DNA of 64,000 nt from UBA1672 sp964587815 (lineage in GTDB: Bacteria; Pseudomonadota; Alphaproteobacteria; Micavibrionales; Micavibrionaceae), in assembly GCA_964587815.1 (NCBI GenBank), contig CAZPMH010000011.1, forward strand, positions 4,209-68,208, in the 5' to 3' direction. The notes below the pieces were generated by a model. That model did not search any database and was not told where the DNA came from. It was given only the letters and a program-made list of their open reading frames with translations. Below, piece after piece: positions 53,101 to 60,949 of the stretch (positions are counted from its first letter, which is position 1; every line of letters begins with the position of its first letter). The translations under genes were made by a program, and so were the position numbers.

Positions 53101-53488
53101 AGAGCGGCATCCGCATGTTGATGTGCCTGTAGGCAAGCATGACATTGTTTTGAATTTGGGTGAATATCAGTCTCGGCTTTTGATGTCGGTGGTATGGTAT
53201 AAATTACGCTCTCGTTTTTCTGATGCGTTGCAGGGTGGTGTTTTATATGTCGCGCCGAAGGACAGCTATGCGGGGCTTGATAACGGTAAGCATGTTTTGC
53301 GCGTTGGTTTGGACAATACAAGTTATGAAGATGCCTATAATCGCTGCCGCGGGCTTATCGTGCAAGACCAGTTTTGTGAGGTGGAAATTATCCCGCTTTA
53401 CAGTCAGGAAGAGCCATCACCCGATGCGCCGTTACAAAAACAAGCGCAGGTTACCGCCGAGGGAGAGCAAAACGCTCCCAGACTTTAG
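50183..53488 (+). CDS. outer-membrane usher-like protein with extra C-terminal domains
   Basis: A 1101-residue protein. After a signal peptide (to about 26) come a basic linker, a small N-terminal beta domain (~105-215), and a large usher-like beta-barrel region (~235-760) with GLGVNGNVRQELG-like hairpins, IGIPGWNVELYRESQLLDFQEI, and GFYRFSDVGLLLNDN. Then come an SdrD/Cna-B-like domain starting FVYLDANGNGVFDDGDEALP, a second carboxypeptidase-regulatory-like domain (VTVNLYNEKGEVEQSS, with SPRSAELKG), and a SPOR-like end (~1010-1070: KHVLRVGLDNTSYEDAYNRC). Ushers translocate fibre subunits. The start is GTG at 50183, but GGGGAG overlaps it and is better spaced for an ATT at 50192. Confidence 0.72.
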   Translation: MLVIKPVLFCAIFVMATHASLCAVLAQDAAGRDAYVADRPAYSLTSAQKLLKAKRVLQKMKSRLSLADQDVGARDQNVTRRERQKNTLPDGENLLLQPVLRNNIRPDGYLFSVVRNQKILLSMTDFIDILNIALKIDVDKGAITGWVFKEDRGFTLDMQARRVDVGKLSYTFSDDVVVQDGDIFVPTQELGQWLDIDFDVRISSQEIIIRSKEILPIEARENRLSRKVLKRDLKQPSLPLHHDEYTLASVPAIDVTTNVQFRRRGEGRNSNSYAASVRSVQDFAKGTLNTLTRLDDRDSVSSVRATYSQESTGADLLGALRARRFEVGDIVTTDTLFGGNVRQELGARITNADALRRFTQPLTDITGIGIPGWNVELYRESQLLDFQEIGDDGFYRFSDVGLLLNDNNFRLVFYGPQGERREESIFIPFDNTLLSKGGKGIYDVSVSLNATNLYDARLQTRSDEGALNIAALYERSIARGLSLSLSGDTFENGGERNFIGGVGLSSVIGQYLFNANFGLDDEADFGVSATARRDFSGHAVNATFSMNEAGFDRQTGFFSTATEELEDNTYSADVSLNGPILNNNLWRAQYNLGSNVTWDDDDLFRTISSAGLSAGWRNYNLSTTLRHQRENNFDDFLTVTSSAFGVFGRNRLRLTGAYDIQPESDLRSLQASYNHRLTSKLSYEVDVTRQEFASITEFRSRLDWQAGFIRLSPSVSYNTNDDFFLGLTTRFGLLHEPNQNRVDFYDRNVTSFGMVSAFVYLDANGNGVFDDGDEALPDIKVSAPQNGRSQDTDENGVALFNRMTRLRQTDVFIEKESLPDPTWVSAFEGVSILPRQGYVAQVEFPIHIGGEIDGVVMKKAEILPQSMRAEGYVEPPPRPVRSVTVNLYNEKGEVEQSSVTDSTGFYFFSAVPPGRYLLMVSPRSAELKGFIRPEPQKIEIGYDGTTLYDNQITVLSGEGDVPSAVLAGLSDFKERHPHVDVPVGKHDIVLNLGEYQSRLLMSVVWYKLRSRFSDALQGGVLYVAPKDSYAGLDNGKHVLRVGLDNTSYEDAYNRCRGLIVQDQFCEVEIIPLYSQEEPSPDAPLQKQAQVTAEGEQNAPRL

Positions 53489-53577
53489 CAGCTTTAAATA
53501 TCCCTTACGCTTGTGCGTGCTTTCGAAACTTATTAAAGTTCGTTGATGGTGTTTGATCGCGTATTTAAGGTTTTATC

Positions 53578-54633
53578 ATGAAGGTTCTATTTGTCGGAAA
53601 TGTGCAGGGTTTGCAAAATGCTGCAACCTATTACATGACGGGTCAACGTTTGATAAACGGGTTCACCCGCCTTGGGCATATGGTTTATGCGTTTAATGAT
53701 CGCGATCATGCGCGTTATAGCAATTTTTTGCGTACGCAGTCTTTAGGGCGCGGCGTTATGAACAAAACGTTGATTGATCAGTGTAAAGATTATTGCGCTG
53801 ATTTGATTGTTTTGGGGCATTGCAAAAATGTTCATAATGATACGCTGGCGGAAATTCGCACCAATCATCCTGATGTTAAAATTATATATGTGAATGTTGA
53901 TCCGATGAATTCTTCTCAAAATATCGGAGATATTCAGCAGCGGCGCGGCTCTGTTGATGCGATGTTCATTACTACCGCTGGCGCGTCTTTGCGGCAGTTT
54001 GGCGGCACGAAAACGGCTGTTCATTTTTTTCCTAATCCCGTTGATCGTGCGCTGGATACGATGTGCGCGTTTGCAAATAATAATGCGGATTTGGATTTGT
54101 TGTTTTTAGGGCGTGCCTTAAACCATCAGCAAGATCACCGGCATGTGATGGCGCAGTATCTTTTGGCTCAGAATAAAGGGAAGGACCTGTCTGTTTATAT
54201 CGGTGGTTTGGGTGTTAATGAAGATACGATTTATGGTACGGCGTATTATGATTTGTTGAACAGGTCGAAAATGGGCATAAGCGTGAGTAAGGTTCGTGAT
54301 GAATATTTGTATGCGTCTGACCGGATGAGCCATTATATGGCAGCAGGGATTATGACGTTCATTCCTGAAGGCGCAAAATTTGAAGATGTTTTAGGGGAGG
54401 GCGCATTTGTTTCCTTTTCCGAAAAAGAGGGTTTGTGGGAGAAGGTGCAATATTTCAAAAGCCAGGATTCTGAGCGTGTTCAGATCGCAAAGACAGGGTA
54501 TGATCAGGTGCATAAAGTTTTTGATGTTGATCGCGTGTGTCAGTACATGATTGAAACAGCATTTGAACGCCCTTATTCGGCTGACTATGAATGGCCAACA
54601 CGAAATTATGGTGCTGAGCGTGATGCAGGTTAA
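53578..54633 (+). CDS. CgeB-like glycosyltransferase
   Basis: A 351-residue GT-B-type protein resembling the CgeB/Glyco_trans_1_2 family: N-terminal MKVLFVGNVQGLQNAATYYM, then RLGHMVYAFNDRDHARY, and a C-terminal half with ISVSKVRDEYLYASDRMSHYMAAGIMTFIPEGAKFEDV. It probably adds sugar to a surface protein or glycan. It follows the usher-like gene by 89 bp. The neighbourhood suggests modification of the fibre or a related protein. Confidence 0.72.
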   Translation: MKVLFVGNVQGLQNAATYYMTGQRLINGFTRLGHMVYAFNDRDHARYSNFLRTQSLGRGVMNKTLIDQCKDYCADLIVLGHCKNVHNDTLAEIRTNHPDVKIIYVNVDPMNSSQNIGDIQQRRGSVDAMFITTAGASLRQFGGTKTAVHFFPNPVDRALDTMCAFANNNADLDLLFLGRALNHQQDHRHVMAQYLLAQNKGKDLSVYIGGLGVNEDTIYGTAYYDLLNRSKMGISVSKVRDEYLYASDRMSHYMAAGIMTFIPEGAKFEDVLGEGAFVSFSEKEGLWEKVQYFKSQDSERVQIAKTGYDQVHKVFDVDRVCQYMIETAFERPYSADYEWPTRNYGAERDAG

Positions 54634-54789
54634 GTCTTTATTCTCTAGCCTTAATCAGATGCCGCGGCTTGATATTGTGCTCGGTTTTTTGATTTGTGTA
54701 CATCAGATAAGGTGCAGGGAAAAACCGAAGAGCCGACGGTTATGGTGTAAGCTTTATGTGCCATAGAATTTAAAAAAGAGGAGTGACTG

Positions 54790-56592
54790 ATGCGTGTTTT
54801 GTTTAATTTTGCCTTATGTATGGCTTGTGTTTTTGCGTTTATGTTTTCGACGCAGGCGAACGCTCAGGAGCAGGGGGCGCTGGGGATCGCAATCGCGCAA
54901 GGGTATGATTACCCCTATATCTCGCATATCAACCCGTTCGGGGCGGGGGCTGCGTCAGGGCTTATGGTCGGGGATCATATTAAGGAAATTGGGGCCGCTT
55001 CGGTTTGGTATACGTATCAGGCGGAAGCCTTTTTGAAAAATCAGAAGGCAGGTCAGCCCTTTACCATGGTTATTGAGCGCAACGGAACGTTGCATAGCTT
55101 AAACATTGATGTGCGACGGCCGATGCGTAAATGGTTGAATATTGATCCGCAAGGTGAGAAGGCGAAATGCTTTTTCAGGCCCTCAGTTGAGTGCATTAAA
55201 TCTTACACTGATGTTGCTATGGAAGATACCTTAGATCAGCGTTATAGCGGTTATTACAGTGCGGTTAAAACACTGGCTCTGGCGGGTATGAAGGCGGAGG
55301 CTGTCACCTACGCGATAAATATGGAGAAGGATTTTTATTCTCTTCCTGAATTTTTCTCTTTTCAGGTTGGAACTCTTCTTGAAACACTGGCGCTCGTTGA
55401 TCGAAAACCAAGTGACGCGTTGGTTCCGTTTGTCTTGCGTAACATCAGGCAGGATAACCTTTCTGATTATCTTTCCGTTGCATCATCTTTTGAAAAATAC
55501 GGGCATGCCGACCAAGGGCGCGTATTTTTTGATAGGGCGATGGCGCTTATTAAAAAAGATCCCTCGAAGTTGCGTTTTTCCGCGCGCAGTTTTGGCGAAG
55601 CCTTAGCAGCTTATGGGGAATATGAGCAGATTAAGACTTATGCGCAGTCTTCTGAATATAAGTCTGATTGGGCGGTCGATTTGCTTGAGGGCGCTATTAC
55701 TCAGCATATCAAAGAGGGAGATTTGAAATCTGTCGATAAGGTTTTGCAAATATTGTTTACGATCAATCGTGGATGGTCGGATAAAGAATATGTCCAGCTT
55801 ATCCAATTGTTTATGCGTTTGCACCAGCCTGAGACAGCCGAACGTTTCTTGAGCATTTTGGAGCGAAATTACAATAAAAACGAAAGTAATAATATTGCGA
55901 GGGCTTTGTATGCGGGCTCTTTGGTGCGTGGGAATGCCGCGATGGGGCGTATTGCAGAAGCGCAAACATACCTGAATCGACATTTCGAAAACTCTGTGCG
56001 GATGAAAATGGATTTGATTATTCATGCTGTGGAGTCGAAAAGTTCTTACGGAATTGGCGTGCAGTTTTATAAAGATTTACCGCCCCTGATTGAGGAAACG
56101 CATCGCCTTTATCTTGCGTTGCCTGATAAGGAAAAGAAGAGGGCTAGGGGGAGTGATATGCGGAAATTTTATTCTGTTCTTGCGGCCTATCTGAACATAA
56201 ATCCTGATTATCGAGATTTTAGCGCTCAGAATATTGAAAAATTTAGTTACGAACGGGTTATTGATTCTCAGATACAGGTTCGCAAACTGGATCAGGCCTT
56301 AGTGTGGACGGACTACGTACAGAAAAAATTTGGTAAAACCTACAAATACGGCAAGATTTTCAGTTCTTTGGGCTCATCGGGATCGCAGAAGGCAATTGAT
56401 TCCTTTTCAAAGCATCCGAAATTTGCAGAATATCGCCAGCGTTTTCTGCGCCATCATATGTATCGTTTGTTCTGGAACGGGCGCGTGAAAGATGCTGCCG
56501 TTTATTTCAATTCTTTGGATGAAAAAGAGAAGATCGGAGCGATAAGGCGGCAGGTTTATTTTGTACGCACCTGTGCAGAGTGTGATCTTTGA
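54790..56592 (+). CDS. secreted PDZ-domain protein with helical-repeat body
   Basis: A 600-residue exported protein with signal peptide to about residue 25 (TQANA). Residues ~28-110 form a PDZ-like domain (ALGIAIAQGYDYPYISHINPFGAGAASGLMVGDHIKEI), the substrate- or tail-binding fold. The remaining ~480 residues are helical and TPR/Sel1-like in rhythm (for example VQLIQLFMRLHQPETAERFLSILERNY). No protease motif is present. It could be a periplasmic adaptor for the secretion or assembly genes next to it. GAGGAGTGACTG provides the ribosome site. Confidence 0.68.
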   Translation: MRVLFNFALCMACVFAFMFSTQANAQEQGALGIAIAQGYDYPYISHINPFGAGAASGLMVGDHIKEIGAASVWYTYQAEAFLKNQKAGQPFTMVIERNGTLHSLNIDVRRPMRKWLNIDPQGEKAKCFFRPSVECIKSYTDVAMEDTLDQRYSGYYSAVKTLALAGMKAEAVTYAINMEKDFYSLPEFFSFQVGTLLETLALVDRKPSDALVPFVLRNIRQDNLSDYLSVASSFEKYGHADQGRVFFDRAMALIKKDPSKLRFSARSFGEALAAYGEYEQIKTYAQSSEYKSDWAVDLLEGAITQHIKEGDLKSVDKVLQILFTINRGWSDKEYVQLIQLFMRLHQPETAERFLSILERNYNKNESNNIARALYAGSLVRGNAAMGRIAEAQTYLNRHFENSVRMKMDLIIHAVESKSSYGIGVQFYKDLPPLIEETHRLYLALPDKEKKRARGSDMRKFYSVLAAYLNINPDYRDFSAQNIEKFSYERVIDSQIQVRKLDQALVWTDYVQKKFGKTYKYGKIFSSLGSSGSQKAIDSFSKHPKFAEYRQRFLRHHMYRLFWNGRVKDAAVYFNSLDEKEKIGAIRRQVYFVRTCAECDL

Positions 56593-56727
56593 TATTTTTG
56601 CGGTTACTTTATGGAAAAATCTGACAGGTCTTGTGTCGTAATTTCTTGACAGGAATTTGACGTTTCATTTATATTTGTGGAATAATAAAATAAAAAGTAT
56701 AAAAACATACATATAGCGGGGTTTTCC

Positions 56728-58614
56728 ATGAGTGAAAATACACAAGACACAGCTTTAAAAACAAGGCCTGAACAACTCGTTGTTGCGGAAAGTGACCGCG
56801 GCGTTGCCTTACAGAGCTTTTTGCAAATCATGGGGTTTGATCCTAACGGCGTTGACGGCGTCATTGGTGACGATACAAAGGCCGCATATGATGGTGCACG
56901 CGAGCAATATTCATTTTTACCTGAACTTTCTGATGATCCGCAGGCACAAGAGCTTTTGACGGTTTTTACTGCGATTGATCAAGGCCTGCAGGATGACGTT
57001 GCTTTTCAGCGTCAGTATGTTACAGGCATTAATGCGGAAGATAATGCAACAAACCTTCAAGGTGCACTTGTTGCAGGTGGATCATGGGCTAATGAGCATT
57101 TAGGCGACCGTATTTCAGGCGCACAAGCCATCGATATTGATGGCGACCGTGGTGAGTTGACCGACCGTGGTGTGCGTAACGCAGCCTCTCTTACAGGTGT
57201 TGCCGGGATGCAGGCAACGCTTAACCTTTTGGCAGATGCAGGCCTTACCCCTAACGGTATTTTCGATGAAGACACAAATTCCGCTTTGCAGGCTTATGCG
57301 AACGAGGACGGGATTGAGTTGACCGATAATGCACAAGATAACTTCGTTGCTGTTCGCGCTTATATTCAAGAAAATGAAGGGGATACCCTTCGTGCCAAGG
57401 TGGCTGAGGTTTTGAATGCGGATGAGAACACAAGCGAGCCTGATGCCGACACGTTGAACGCGCAGATCGTGATGAATGATTTTGCACGTCAGGCGGGTTC
57501 GGATGTTCGAACAGCACCTGATTCTTTGCAAACAGACAGCCAGATTACGGCGGAAATGTCACATACAAGAACAGTGATTGCGCCTGAAGTTGGGGTGGAT
57601 TTAGAAGAAAGCACCCCGGATGTAGAGATTATTGTTCAGCATTATGTTGATAATAAGTATGAAATAGTTCGCAATGATGTGCGTAACGAGGTGGGATCGA
57701 TAATGGAGCAGCAAGCGTCCAACCCGGATTATCCGTCGGCAGTCCTTGCGTATTCTCAAGAATCAAACGGTTATGTTCTTGTCGTGAACGATCAAGGTAT
57801 TGAAGACAGCACGGTTTATCAGATTTCTGACCAGAATGTTGAGAATATTCTGGGGCAGGTTGCGGATGGTTCTATTGCTTTGGATGTTTCTGCGCAAACG
57901 CATATTGCCGAAGAATTACATGGTAATCGTTCCGGAACAGAAGCGTATACAACTGAAGAGTTGCGTACAGCCTTTGTCGGAGATGCAGACCGTTTTACAA
58001 GCAACACGAAGGAAAGTCTTTTGACGACTCAGGTTCATTCACCTGACGGGTCTTATGTCACCTTTGGCTTGGATGATCTGCATGACGGGCTTGACCATAT
58101 GGACAGCAAGCATGACTGGGACGGGTTCGATAACCCCGAGGAAATTCGCGATTATGTTCGTGAGTTACGCCAAGCGGCAGAAGATGCGCGTGAAGAGCGC
58201 CCCGTAACCGTTCCTGTTTGGCAGCATGGTGAGCTTGATGACACGAATAGTGTTGAGATTGACCTTGGCGGCGAAGAAATGGCCCGCGTTCCTGCTGAAA
58301 TTTACTATGCTGTTACTGCAGATATGCAACGCACGGAAAGTGGCTTTGACTTTGCGAGCAATGAAGATCATGTCGCAACGCGTGTGAATGACTTTGCAGG
58401 CGATATGGGTGATGAAAACACCTTTACTGAGATTCATCTTGCAGGCAGCTTTGGTGAGGCTCTGGCCGCGACAGAGCCGCTGATCACTGATCCGATGGAG
58501 CCTGCGATTGAGCCTGTTACAGAAGCACCGGAAGTGAGGCTGGCGGAGGCCGAGACTACGGAACCTGCTACGCCGGGAACTCCTGCTGCAAGCACGATGA
58601 CGGCAAATATGTAA
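56728..58614 (+). CDS. large acidic protein with two peptidoglycan-binding-like motifs
   Basis: A 628-residue, very acidic, cysteine-free protein without signal peptide. Residues 24-60 and 159-195 each have the pattern of PG_binding_1 domains (helix, then NGVDGVIGDDTKAA and PNGIFDEDTNSALQAY). The rest has no recognised domain, apart from an Ala/Thr/Pro-rich disordered tail (EPATPGTPAASTM). Absence of a signal with wall-binding motifs suggests either a phage-like or non-Sec secreted protein, or a cytosolic protein with degenerate motifs. Its style resembles the EF-hand protein at 26626. A terminator follows. Confidence 0.68.
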   Translation: MSENTQDTALKTRPEQLVVAESDRGVALQSFLQIMGFDPNGVDGVIGDDTKAAYDGAREQYSFLPELSDDPQAQELLTVFTAIDQGLQDDVAFQRQYVTGINAEDNATNLQGALVAGGSWANEHLGDRISGAQAIDIDGDRGELTDRGVRNAASLTGVAGMQATLNLLADAGLTPNGIFDEDTNSALQAYANEDGIELTDNAQDNFVAVRAYIQENEGDTLRAKVAEVLNADENTSEPDADTLNAQIVMNDFARQAGSDVRTAPDSLQTDSQITAEMSHTRTVIAPEVGVDLEESTPDVEIIVQHYVDNKYEIVRNDVRNEVGSIMEQQASNPDYPSAVLAYSQESNGYVLVVNDQGIEDSTVYQISDQNVENILGQVADGSIALDVSAQTHIAEELHGNRSGTEAYTTEELRTAFVGDADRFTSNTKESLLTTQVHSPDGSYVTFGLDDLHDGLDHMDSKHDWDGFDNPEEIRDYVRELRQAAEDAREERPVTVPVWQHGELDDTNSVEIDLGGEEMARVPAEIYYAVTADMQRTESGFDFASNEDHVATRVNDFAGDMGDENTFTEIHLAGSFGEALAATEPLITDPMEPAIEPVTEAPEVRLAEAETTEPATPGTPAASTMTANM

Positions 58615-58644
58615 GCTTAGGTTGTTACACTCTTAAATATTACG

Positions 58645-58678
58645 CCCCTTCGATATTTTTTGATCGAGGGGGTTTTTT
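58645..58678 (+). terminator. intrinsic terminator
   Basis: CCCCTTCGAT and ATCGAGGGG form an imperfect stem (one mismatch) with a T-rich loop, followed by TTTTTT. It lies about 30 bp after the acidic protein gene. Confidence 0.7.
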
Positions 58679-58688
58679 AAATAATTTG

Positions 58689-59258
58689 TTATCCGCGGCA
58701 TGGGGCAGGGATGCGAGTAAAAGCTGCACTAATGTTGCCATATCCGCCTTGTTCATTAATTGTATTAACAATTAAAGTTGCCGTGCACAGGCACATTTCT
58801 TCCGAAAAATGTTTTCTATTGGCTGCTGCGTTATCCATACATTGGTAAAAGCCGCGGTCGATTACCCCTTGGGTGGCTTTGTTCTTAAGCCCAAGTGTTT
58901 CGGCAACAGACGGTCGTGTGGTTTTTGCGGCATCGACCAGTTTTTTGAATTTACTGTGCGATTTTATACATTTAGCTAGTGCATCTCTCATCGCTTTGCC
59001 GCTAGCGCCAGGTTGGATATGGCCATCTCCCGGGGTTTCTTGCACGAGTTCAAAGGCCTCGCAGTGCTGAATACATAGCCCTGTGTCACCGCTTTTGATA
59101 TTTTTTTGGTCAATAACACCGTATTTGGTTTTGCAGTATTCCGTATTCTTTTTCATGATGCGCGCGAATTCCTTGTATGAAACTTGCTCTTCTGCGTTCG
59201 CAGGTTTGTGAGAAGAAAATATTGCAATAATAATTAGAGTGATTTTTAAAATGCGCAT
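58689..59258 (-). CDS. cysteine-rich periplasmic protein
   Basis: A 189-residue protein with a signal peptide to about residue 22 (PANA before EEQ). The mature part contains about eight cysteines (YCKTKYG, GLCIQHCEAF, KCIKSH, YQCMD, MCLCTAT, PCRG), which suggests several disulfide bonds or a metal site. It is mainly helical. No family was recognised. The ATG at 59258 has AAAGGGG just upstream; the longer open frame would start without a signal. Confidence 0.68.
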   Translation of the reverse strand: MRILKITLIIIAIFSSHKPANAEEQVSYKEFARIMKKNTEYCKTKYGVIDQKNIKSGDTGLCIQHCEAFELVQETPGDGHIQPGASGKAMRDALAKCIKSHSKFKKLVDAAKTTRPSVAETLGLKNKATQGVIDRGFYQCMDNAAANRKHFSEEMCLCTATLIVNTINEQGGYGNISAAFTRIPAPCRG

Positions 59259-59417
59259 AGATACCCCTTTATTTTCAGTATGATATAGAGTTGCATATGC
59301 ATTGTTTTGCTGCAACGATAAAAACATTATTTTGCTGTTGGTGGATGTAAAGCGCAACAAAAGGATCTTAAGCGTTTTTTACAGCTATAGTATTTATGGA
59401 TTTATGGAGGCGAAATA

Positions 59418-60008
59418 GTGATGGGCTCACTCTTTGAAATTCAAAAGCCTGACGCGCCGAATATTGATGGCCTGCGCTACGTTCCGAACTTTATTTCAGA
59501 AGAGGAGCATGATGCGTTATTAACAGCTATAGATGCGCAGACATGGCTTACCGATCTCAAGCGGCGCGTTCAACATTACGGCTATAAATATGATTATAAG
59601 GCGCGTAATGTTTTGCCTGATAGCCATCTGGGAGAGTTGCCGCTATGGCTGAGTGCGCTGCAAGGGCGATTATTTGCGAAGGGAATATTTAAACAAAAAC
59701 CCGATCAGGCGATTGTTAATGAATACCTTCCCGGACAAGGGATATCAGCGCATATTGATTGTGTGCCTTGTTTTGATGATGTGATTACTTCTTTGAGCCT
59801 TGGCTCTGATGTGATTATGAGGCTTTCTTCGGGAGAGCAAAAACATGATGTTTTTTTAGAAAAACGAAGCTTAATCATTTTATCCGGTGAAGCACGTTAT
59901 AAGTGGCAACACGCTATTCCTGCCAGAAAATCAGATATTGTTGATGGGATAAAGCTGGAACGTCAAAGACGTGTTTCCGTTACATTCAGGAACGTTATTC
60001 TATCCTAG
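59418..60008 (+). CDS. AlkB-like 2-oxoglutarate/Fe(II) dioxygenase
   Basis: A 196-residue AlkB-fold dioxygenase. Characterised AlkB proteins remove alkyl groups from DNA or RNA bases; the shorter ALKBH-like forms may act on proteins or other substrates. The metal and cosubstrate residues are visible: H112 and D114 in AHIDC, H165 in WQHAI, and the RxxxxxR motif R185/R191. NEYLPGQGISAHID and SLSLGSDVIMRL are typical. GGAGG suits the GTG at 59418; the adjacent ATG at 59421 is also possible. No ada gene is nearby. Confidence 0.87.
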   Translation: MMGSLFEIQKPDAPNIDGLRYVPNFISEEEHDALLTAIDAQTWLTDLKRRVQHYGYKYDYKARNVLPDSHLGELPLWLSALQGRLFAKGIFKQKPDQAIVNEYLPGQGISAHIDCVPCFDDVITSLSLGSDVIMRLSSGEQKHDVFLEKRSLIILSGEARYKWQHAIPARKSDIVDGIKLERQRRVSVTFRNVILS

Positions 60009-60158
60009 CTGCCAGAACAAAACGAAGGTGTTAGAACCGCCGCTTTCTCGCAGCCATTCTCGCCTTTAGCCGATTTTACGGGAGAGGAATAGTGAAATGG
60101 CTAAGGTGTCAGGTGATACCTAGAACCTATTATTTAAGGTTTTGGAGGCTTTTGAAGG

Positions 60159-60428
60159 TTATTTAAAGAACTTGATATAAAATGAAACTGACCCGAGTGG
60201 TTTGATATGATGTTTCATCTCCGGTTCGACCACGCCTTTTTTGTTAGGGTTTAAAATATGCACCTCTTTGTCTTCGATAGTATATTCCAGCTCGCCCTCG
60301 CTTACGCATATTAAACCCCACACACCGCTTTTGGTGTTATGATCTTTTAATAGTCCTTTGGGCACAGTCTCCTCAGTAAATACTGGTGATGTGCTATATT
60401 GCTGCACATGATCGGGGAGTGAATTCAT
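60159..60428 (-). CDS. DUF1971 cupin-like protein
   Basis: An 89-residue protein matching the DUF1971 family (also found at the N-terminus of some TehB proteins), a small cupin-like domain. The core is STSPVFTEETVPKGLLKDHNTK with GVWGLICVSEGELEYT, and GVVEPEMKHHIKPLGSVSFYI near the end, where the paired histidines could bind metal. It lies 23 bp after nsrR, so it is probably in the same operon and NO-responsive. The 150 bp upstream (60009-60158) hold no gene I can support. Confidence 0.82.
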   Translation of the reverse strand: MNSLPDHVQQYSTSPVFTEETVPKGLLKDHNTKSGVWGLICVSEGELEYTIEDKEVHILNPNKKGVVEPEMKHHIKPLGSVSFYIKFFK

Positions 60429-60451
60429 TTCCGTATCCTTTCCAGTTTATG

Positions 60452-60871
60452 TTAGGCAAATAGCAATTCCTTGTTCTGCACCGTGTCGGCCAGCGTGTAT
60501 TTGTTCATTGTATTGATAAAATTCTGCGTGGCCTCAAACAGATAATGCTTCAACTGGCATGAGCCTGTAATCCTGCAGGTATTGGTCTTGGCATCAAAGC
60601 ATTCGACCATATTCATGTTTGGCTCTAACTGTTTAATAAGGTCGCCCAATTTCAATTTTTCAGCATCCTTAGCAATTCGAATGCCGCCGCCCTTGCCTTT
60701 GGTGGTCTCAATATAGCCGAGCTGTGAAAGTTTGTGCACGACCTTCACCAGATGATTGCGTGAAATGCCGTAATGTTCAGCCACCTCTTTAACGCTGGCT
60801 GAACTTTCAGAGCGTGCAGCAACATACATCAGTGTGCGAAGGCCATAATCTGTAAAGCGGGTTAATTGCAT
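60452..60871 (-). CDS. nsrR: Rrf2-family NO-sensing repressor NsrR
   Basis: A 139-residue Rrf2-type regulator. The winged-helix domain (TRFTDYGLRTLMYVA, VAEHYGISRNHLVKVVHKL, LGYIETTKGKGGGIRIA) binds DNA. Three cysteines, C91, C99 and C105 (ECFDAKTNTCRITGSC), can hold an Fe-S cluster that senses nitric oxide. The ATG at 60871 (MQLTRFTDYG) fits the family start better than the ATG at 60907. It is divergent from hmp with an NsrR-type palindrome in between, the usual repressor-target arrangement. Confidence 0.9.
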   Translation of the reverse strand: MQLTRFTDYGLRTLMYVAARSESSASVKEVAEHYGISRNHLVKVVHKLSQLGYIETTKGKGGGIRIAKDAEKLKLGDLIKQLEPNMNMVECFDAKTNTCRITGSCQLKHYLFEATQNFINTMNKYTLADTVQNKELLFA

Positions 60872-60913
60872 TTTTAAACTCAAACAGGGTTGTAATCTCA
60901 ATTGCATTATAAT

Positions 60914-60930
60914 ATATATTTAAAATACAT
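60914..60930. promoter_or_regulatory. NsrR-type operator between nsrR and hmp
   Basis: ATATATTTAAAATACAT is an inverted repeat matching its own reverse complement at 14 of 17 positions. It resembles the NsrR consensus built of two ATGYATTT-type arms. It lies 20 bp upstream of the hmp start and 43 bp upstream of nsrR, so it could control both. Confidence 0.65.
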
Positions 60931-60949
60931 TTTTTGAAAGGAGTTTTCC

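Noticed and set aside
60009..60158. Possible tRNA or remnant gene in the 150-bp gap
   Set aside because: No cloverleaf could be drawn and the short frame MAKVSGDT ends at once in a stop.
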